A DNA stretch of 52,712 nt. It comes from Actinomycetes bacterium (GTDB taxonomy: Bacteria; Actinomycetota; Thermoleophilia; Solirubrobacterales; Solirubrobacteraceae). The notes below the pieces were generated by a model. That model was given only the letters and a program-made list of their open reading frames with translations. It made no database searches and was not told where the DNA came from. The first letter of the stretch is position 1. Each line of letters starts with the position of its first letter. Both the position numbers and the translations under genes were made by a program. The stretch lies in NCBI GenBank assembly GCA_021820105.1, contig JAKAED010000006.1:1-52712 (forward strand). The letters are read 5' to 3'. Shown here piece by piece: positions 49,365 through 52,712 of the stretch.

Positions 49365-50026
49365 CCGGGGGTGGCGCTGATGCCGCAGGTGCCGGCCCGC
49401 TGGCCGGCACCTACCGTGAGCTCGCAAGGTTGGGGTCGGCCACCGTTTACGAGGCCGGTGGCCGCGGGGGCTACGTGGACGCCGACCTCGTCCAGGCGGT
49501 GCCCGGAAGCCGCGCCTGCGGACCGGCCCGCACGGTGATCTGCGGGCAGGATGACAACCTGATGGTCCACGCGGTGATGGCCGAGTGCCTACCTGGCGAG
49601 GTACTCGTGCTGACGATGCCCGAACCGCGTCCGGTGGCGCTTGTTGGTGACCTGCTGGCCACCCAGGCACAGGCTGCGGGGGTCGCTGGAATCCTGGTCG
49701 ATGCGGCGATCCGCGACGCTGAGGAACTGGCCGAGATGGGCCTGCCGATCTGGGCGCGATGGGTGCGCATCAGAGGGGCGGCAAAGGCGACAGCAGGTCA
49801 GATCAACGTGCCGGTGACGGTCGGAGGCGCACAGATCAATCCGGGAGACGTGGTTGTGCTCGACGCCGACGGCGTGGCGATCGTGCCGGAGAACCGCGTG
49901 GCCGAGGTGCTCGAGGCATCGCTGGCACGCGAGCAGAAGGAACAGAAAAAACGCGCCCAGCTTCAGGCCGGGGCCAAGTCATACGAGTTGGACGGCCTGA
50001 GAGCCGTCGTGGAGGCACAACGATGA
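49361..50026 (+). CDS. RraA-type aldolase (4-carboxy-4-hydroxy-2-oxoadipate aldolase/oxaloacetate decarboxylase-like)
   Basis: 221-aa protein starting GTG (GTGA overlap). GDLLATQAQAAGVAGILVDAAIRD is the class II HMG/CHA aldolase signature, with Arg-Asp at its end as catalytic residues. Members cleave 4-carboxy-4-hydroxy-2-oxoadipate to pyruvate and oxaloacetate and also decarboxylate oxaloacetate. It follows the hydratase that would make this substrate. The stop overlaps the dioxygenase start (ATGA). RraA of RNase E control is the same fold, but the context supports catabolism. Confidence 0.82.
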   Translation: MTGGGADAAGAGPLAGTYRELARLGSATVYEAGGRGGYVDADLVQAVPGSRACGPARTVICGQDDNLMVHAVMAECLPGEVLVLTMPEPRPVALVGDLLATQAQAAGVAGILVDAAIRDAEELAEMGLPIWARWVRIRGAAKATAGQINVPVTVGGAQINPGDVVVLDADGVAIVPENRVAEVLEASLAREQKEQKKRAQLQAGAKSYELDGLRAVVEAQR

Positions 50027-51000
50027 GCGAACTCAGGCCACCGGACATAGCGCACCTCGGTCCGCTTGAGATGTTCACGCCAAAGCCGCAGGAGAGCGTC
50101 ACCTTCTTCACCGAGATGATGGGGATGGAGGTTGTTCACCAGGAGGGTCAGTCCGCGTATCTCCGCGGCTGGGACGACTACCAGATCTGGTCTCTGAAGC
50201 TGACTGAAGCGCCACTCCCGGGGCTCGGCTACTGCGGCCTGCGCACCTGGAGTCCGGAGGCACTGCAGCGTCGGGTGGCTCTGATCGAGGCGACCGGCCT
50301 GGGCGACGGCTGGCACGAGCGCGGTGACTTTGGCCTGGGACGGGCGTATGCCTTCCGCGACCCAGACGGGCACCACTTCAAGATCTACAGCGATGTGGAG
50401 CGCTACGTCAAGCCGGTCGCGACGGACTTCAAGAACGTTCACGGCAAGCAGCCAAACAAGGCGATCGCGGTCAAGCGCTTTGACCACCTGAACATCCTGG
50501 CGGGCGACATCCGGGCGCAACGCGACTTCTGCGTGGAGACGCTGGGGTACCGTGAGTACGAGCGCATCGAGCTGGATGACGGCACCCTCGGCGGCTCATG
50601 GATGTCAGTGTCGATTGCTGCGCACGAGCTGATCTACACCAGGGACGCCTACGCGCCGCAGGGGGCGCATGGCCGTCTGCACCATGCCGCCTTTTGGGTT
50701 GACACGCGCGAGGAGTGCCTGCGTGCTGCGGACATCTGGATCGAGAACGATGTCTACGTGGAGTTCGCACCGTCCAAGCACAACGTCGCGCAGGGCTTCT
50801 TTCTGTACGGATATGAGCCCGGTGGAAACCGGATCGAGGTGACCTCGGGCGGTCGCCTGGTCTACGCCCCTGACGAGCCCTGCGTGATCTGGACGCAGGC
50901 CGATCGGGCCAAGGGTCAGGCGTGGCACAACGCAACCGTGGCGACCTTCCACACCTACGGCACGCCACCGTTCGAGCCCGCCGAACCGGTGACTCACTGA
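50023..51000 (+). CDS. Extradiol ring-cleavage dioxygenase (catechol 2,3-dioxygenase-like, VOC type)
   Basis: 325-aa type I extradiol dioxygenase with two VOC modules. Fe(II) ligands expected at H155 (RFDHLNIL), H220 or H221 (GRLHHAAFWVD) and E272 (NRIEVTSGG), with the catalytic Tyr in YGYEPGGNR. It opens a catechol ring adjacent to the hydroxyls, giving a semialdehyde or oxo-acid. In 4,5-protocatechuate pathways this step is normally done by LigAB-type enzymes, so the VOC form here is unusual. Last gene of the operon. Confidence 0.88.
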   Translation: MSELRPPDIAHLGPLEMFTPKPQESVTFFTEMMGMEVVHQEGQSAYLRGWDDYQIWSLKLTEAPLPGLGYCGLRTWSPEALQRRVALIEATGLGDGWHERGDFGLGRAYAFRDPDGHHFKIYSDVERYVKPVATDFKNVHGKQPNKAIAVKRFDHLNILAGDIRAQRDFCVETLGYREYERIELDDGTLGGSWMSVSIAAHELIYTRDAYAPQGAHGRLHHAAFWVDTREECLRAADIWIENDVYVEFAPSKHNVAQGFFLYGYEPGGNRIEVTSGGRLVYAPDEPCVIWTQADRAKGQAWHNATVATFHTYGTPPFEPAEPVTH

Positions 51001-51088
51001 CAGCCGCTGCTCAGACTCCCCGGCGACCCGTACCCGTGCTGGTACCGGCTCGCATGGTGACCTTACCCGTGCCCATTACCGGCGGACC

Positions 51089-52243
51089 CTAGGGGGCTGG
51101 CACAGGCGTCGTAGTCGTGGTGGTCGTACCCGTGGTGGTCGTCCCGGTGGTGGTTGTGCCGGTGGTCGTCGTCGGGGTGGTCGTCGTCGGCGTGGTGGTG
51201 GTCGTCGTGGTCGGGGTGGTGGTCGTCGTGGTCGGGGTCGGCTCAGCCGTGACCGTCACATCAGCAACGGTGAGGGACGGCTTAGTGATGAAGCTGACCA
51301 GCACCCTGTCGCCCACCGCGATCTGACCGCCGCTCAACTCGCGAACCAGGATCGGATTGTCCCCGACGTCGAATCTGAACCTGTGACCAGCACGCGTAAC
51401 AACGGTGAAGGCCGTTGCGTCGGTTCTGATCCGGCGAACTGTGCCCCTGACCCTCTGCAGACCCGCGAGCGTCAACTGCTGAGCGACCATCGTCCCCTCG
51501 TTGGTGGTCCTGTAGGCGACGTTCACCCTTGCGCCCGGCGGGATCGTGGACAGCGGCGCGACTCCCGGACCGAACTGGAATGAGAGTGCGTAACCGGCGG
51601 TGGTGGTCGCCCGCAGCACCGACGGCAACAGGTGGTAGCGCCGGAAGCGACCGCTGCGGGCATCGGTGGCTCCGTCATCAAGCCAGCCGGGGCCACCCCG
51701 GCGGTTGGCCCCGCCGGCTCCGTCGGAGGTGCCGAAGAACCGACCGTCGATGTTCATGAAGATATGGACTCCAGGCTGGTCGTAGAGCGTCACCTCATGC
51801 GGGCCCACGCCCGCACCGGTCGCGATCTCACCGTGCTGGCGCAGGTAGAGGATCACTCCAGCGTCGTTCGGCACTCCGGAGCCAGCGGGCCAGAGTCCAG
51901 CCCCGGCGAGCACTGCGGCCACCGAACCGGAACAGTCGAAGCCTCGGCGTCTGCCGTTGTGGCCCGGGCCCTTGCTGCCCACGCTTGCGACGCCGGCTTC
52001 CGCATGTCCTCCACCCCAGACGTAGGGAAAGTCCCCAGCGCTCAGTTTGTCGGCGGCCGCCGCCAGGGCATTGATGACGCCGACCGGTCTGCCCTGGGTT
52101 TGAACGGTGAATGAGTACGCGCCCGTCGATGTCAGCACCCCGGTGACGCGACCATCACGCGTAGGCAGCGGCGTTGACCAGGCGGCACCAGGTGAGACGG
52201 CGAGCAAGCCAACGAACAGAACAGTGAACAGAGAACGACGCAC
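51089..52243 (-). CDS. Secreted NlpC/P60-like protein with Thr/Pro-rich tail
   Basis: 384-aa exported protein. Signal peptide MRRSLFTVLFVGLLAVSPGA (GTG start with AGGTG just upstream). An NlpC/P60-like core has the nucleophile C104 in GFDCSGSVAAVLAGAG and a candidate His at 160 (PGVHIFMNIDGRFFG). A beta-rich domain (about 230-335) follows. The last about 45 residues are almost only Thr with Pro and Gly, likely a wall-spanning or glycosylated linker. A peptidoglycan hydrolase is expected; the catalytic set is incomplete to my eye, so activity is uncertain. Confidence 0.7.
   Translation of the reverse strand: MRRSLFTVLFVGLLAVSPGAAWSTPLPTRDGRVTGVLTSTGAYSFTVQTQGRPVGVINALAAAADKLSAGDFPYVWGGGHAEAGVASVGSKGPGHNGRRRGFDCSGSVAAVLAGAGLWPAGSGVPNDAGVILYLRQHGEIATGAGVGPHEVTLYDQPGVHIFMNIDGRFFGTSDGAGGANRRGGPGWLDDGATDARSGRFRRYHLLPSVLRATTTAGYALSFQFGPGVAPLSTIPPGARVNVAYRTTNEGTMVAQQLTLAGLQRVRGTVRRIRTDATAFTVVTRAGHRFRFDVGDNPILVRELSGGQIAVGDRVLVSFITKPSLTVADVTVTAEPTPTTTTTTPTTTTTTTPTTTTPTTTTGTTTTGTTTTGTTTTTTTPVPAP
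51117..51240. repeat. Low-complexity GTGGTCGTC-type repeat encoding the Thr/Pro tail
   Basis: Short GTGGTGGTCGTC-like units, read on the minus strand as ACC/ACG codons, encode the (T)n tail. On the plus strand it would be poly-Val, which is only an artefact of the repeat. Prone to slippage and to length change. Confidence 0.75.
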
Positions 52244-52365
52244 TGAAACACCTGTATCGGCAAGGTCGGCGCCCGACTTCAGCCAGCGCAGAGCCGGGGG
52301 ACAACTGTTGGAGCCCTGCCGGCACCGGATCCTCCAGCCTTACCGCCGCAGACTGGAACCCGTGG
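52244..52365. other. Intergenic spacer between AKR and NlpC/P60-like genes
   Basis: 122 bp on the same strand orientation. It should hold the NlpC/P60 promoter and perhaps the AKR terminator. No hairpin with a T-run is seen. Confidence 0.3.
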
Positions 52366-52712
52366 TCAGGAGGGTTTCACCGCCGCCGAGTGCTCCCAGA
52401 GGTTGAGGTGACCCTCCTGGGCGTGCCTGTCTATCTCCGCCAGCTCGTCAGGCGTGAAATCCGGACCGTCAAGCGCTTTCAGGTTCTGCTCCAACTGCTG
52501 CAGGCTGGATACCCCGACAAGTGTGGAGGTCACGCGCGGATCACGCAGCGTCCACGCGAGCGCCATCTGCGCAAGCGTCTGACCGCGTCCCGCTGCAAAC
52601 TCGTTCAAGGCACGGACGCGACTGAGGTTCGCCTCCGAGAGCATCGACTCATCGAATTCATCGCCGATCCGGACACGAGAGTCAGCGGGGATCCCGTGGA
52701 GGGGCCGATTCG
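52366..52712 (-). CDS. Aldo/keto reductase, C-terminal part (5' end outside window)
   Basis: The open frame runs to the window edge, so only the last about 115 residues are visible. It ends with TLAQMALAWTLRDPRVTSTL and VGVSSLQQLEQNLKAL, the NADPH-binding end of an AKR, with IPADSRVRIGDEFDESMLS before it, as in YghZ-like L-glyceraldehyde-3-phosphate reductases. The ATG at 52644 is internal. It probably reduces an aldehyde with NADPH. Transcribed towards the NlpC/P60 gene. Confidence 0.85.
   Translation of the reverse strand, partial: NRPLHGIPADSRVRIGDEFDESMLSEANLSRVRALNEFAAGRGQTLAQMALAWTLRDPRVTSTLVGVSSLQQLEQNLKALDGPDFTPDELAEIDRHAQEGHLNLWEHSAAVKPS

Noticed and set aside
51117-51326. Poly-valine coding frame on the + strand
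   Set aside because: It is the antisense of the Thr-rich tail of the NlpC/P60-like protein; a product of the repeat, not a gene.

Overview
The DNA is high in G+C. It has dense, often overlapping gene pairs, GTG and TTG starts, and many starts without a Shine-Dalgarno sequence. Together with the gene families present (actinobacterial-type PFK, LldD, DUF1800/DUF1501 pairs, an HpnR-like methylase), this suggests a chromosomal segment of an actinobacterium, plausibly of the Thermoleophilia/Solirubrobacterales type. That placement is inferred from gene content; there is no rRNA gene here to confirm it. I see no tRNA, CRISPR array, insertion sequence, prophage or integration site.

Layout. 1-7.2 kb: the end of a GGDEF-EAL-DICT c-di-GMP protein, a secreted DUF5666-like protein with a two-component system, a membrane-anchored phosphodiester glycosidase-like protein and a succinate-semialdehyde dehydrogenase-like enzyme. 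7.3-14.4 kb: an envelope/lipid block with a methyltransferase, an HpnR-type cobalamin-dependent radical SAM hopanoid methylase, two LPG-synthase-like integral membrane proteins, a FemAB/GNAT-like acyltransferase and an M28 peptidase. 14.5-23.3 kb: an energy-conservation block. A GNAT/ADP-forming acyl-CoA ligase fusion diverges from an operon of a universal stress protein, a CBS protein, the three subunits of a 2-oxoacid:ferredoxin oxidoreductase and a GltD-like pyridine nucleotide oxidoreductase with ferredoxin domains. 23.3-26.9 kb: an FAD oxidoreductase coupled to phosphofructokinase, and an FMN-dependent lactate (2-hydroxyacid) dehydrogenase. 26.8-29.7 kb: an extracytoplasmic flavin electron-transfer set (ferric-reductase-like flavocytochrome, FMN-binding protein, ApbE). 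29.8-33.1 kb: DUF1800, DUF1501 (Tat) and a cupredoxin-like protein lacking the copper cysteine. 33.1-38.1 kb: a GH15 glucosidase, a ferredoxin reductase, a CBS protein and an ACT-malic enzyme. 38.4-42.5 kb: an ABC exporter (ATPase, FtsX-type permease) with a 6-TM protein. 42.6-47.7 kb: a three-subunit membrane formate dehydrogenase. 47.7-51.0 kb: a four-gene aromatic ring-cleavage operon. 51.1-52.7 kb: a secreted NlpC/P60-like protein with a Thr/Pro tail, and the C-terminal part of an aldo/keto reductase.

The two observations most worth following are these. First, the formate dehydrogenase catalytic subunit is a selenoprotein: its reading frame is interrupted by one in-frame TGA at the exact active-site position, followed 11 nt later by a SECIS-like hairpin. 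Simple gene callers would split it into two genes. Second, the operon at 47731-51000 joins a vicinal-oxygen-chelate extradiol dioxygenase to a GalB-type hydratase, a LigK/GalC-type aldolase and a DUF6282 metal-dependent hydrolase-like protein. That looks like an incompletely described meta-cleavage route ending in pyruvate and oxaloacetate-type products.

Several systems in the window handle low-potential electrons or small acids (formate, pyruvate, lactate, acetyl-CoA, malate). The organism therefore looks like a flexible heterotroph able to use small organic acids and aromatics, with ferredoxin-, flavin- and formate-linked electron transfer.
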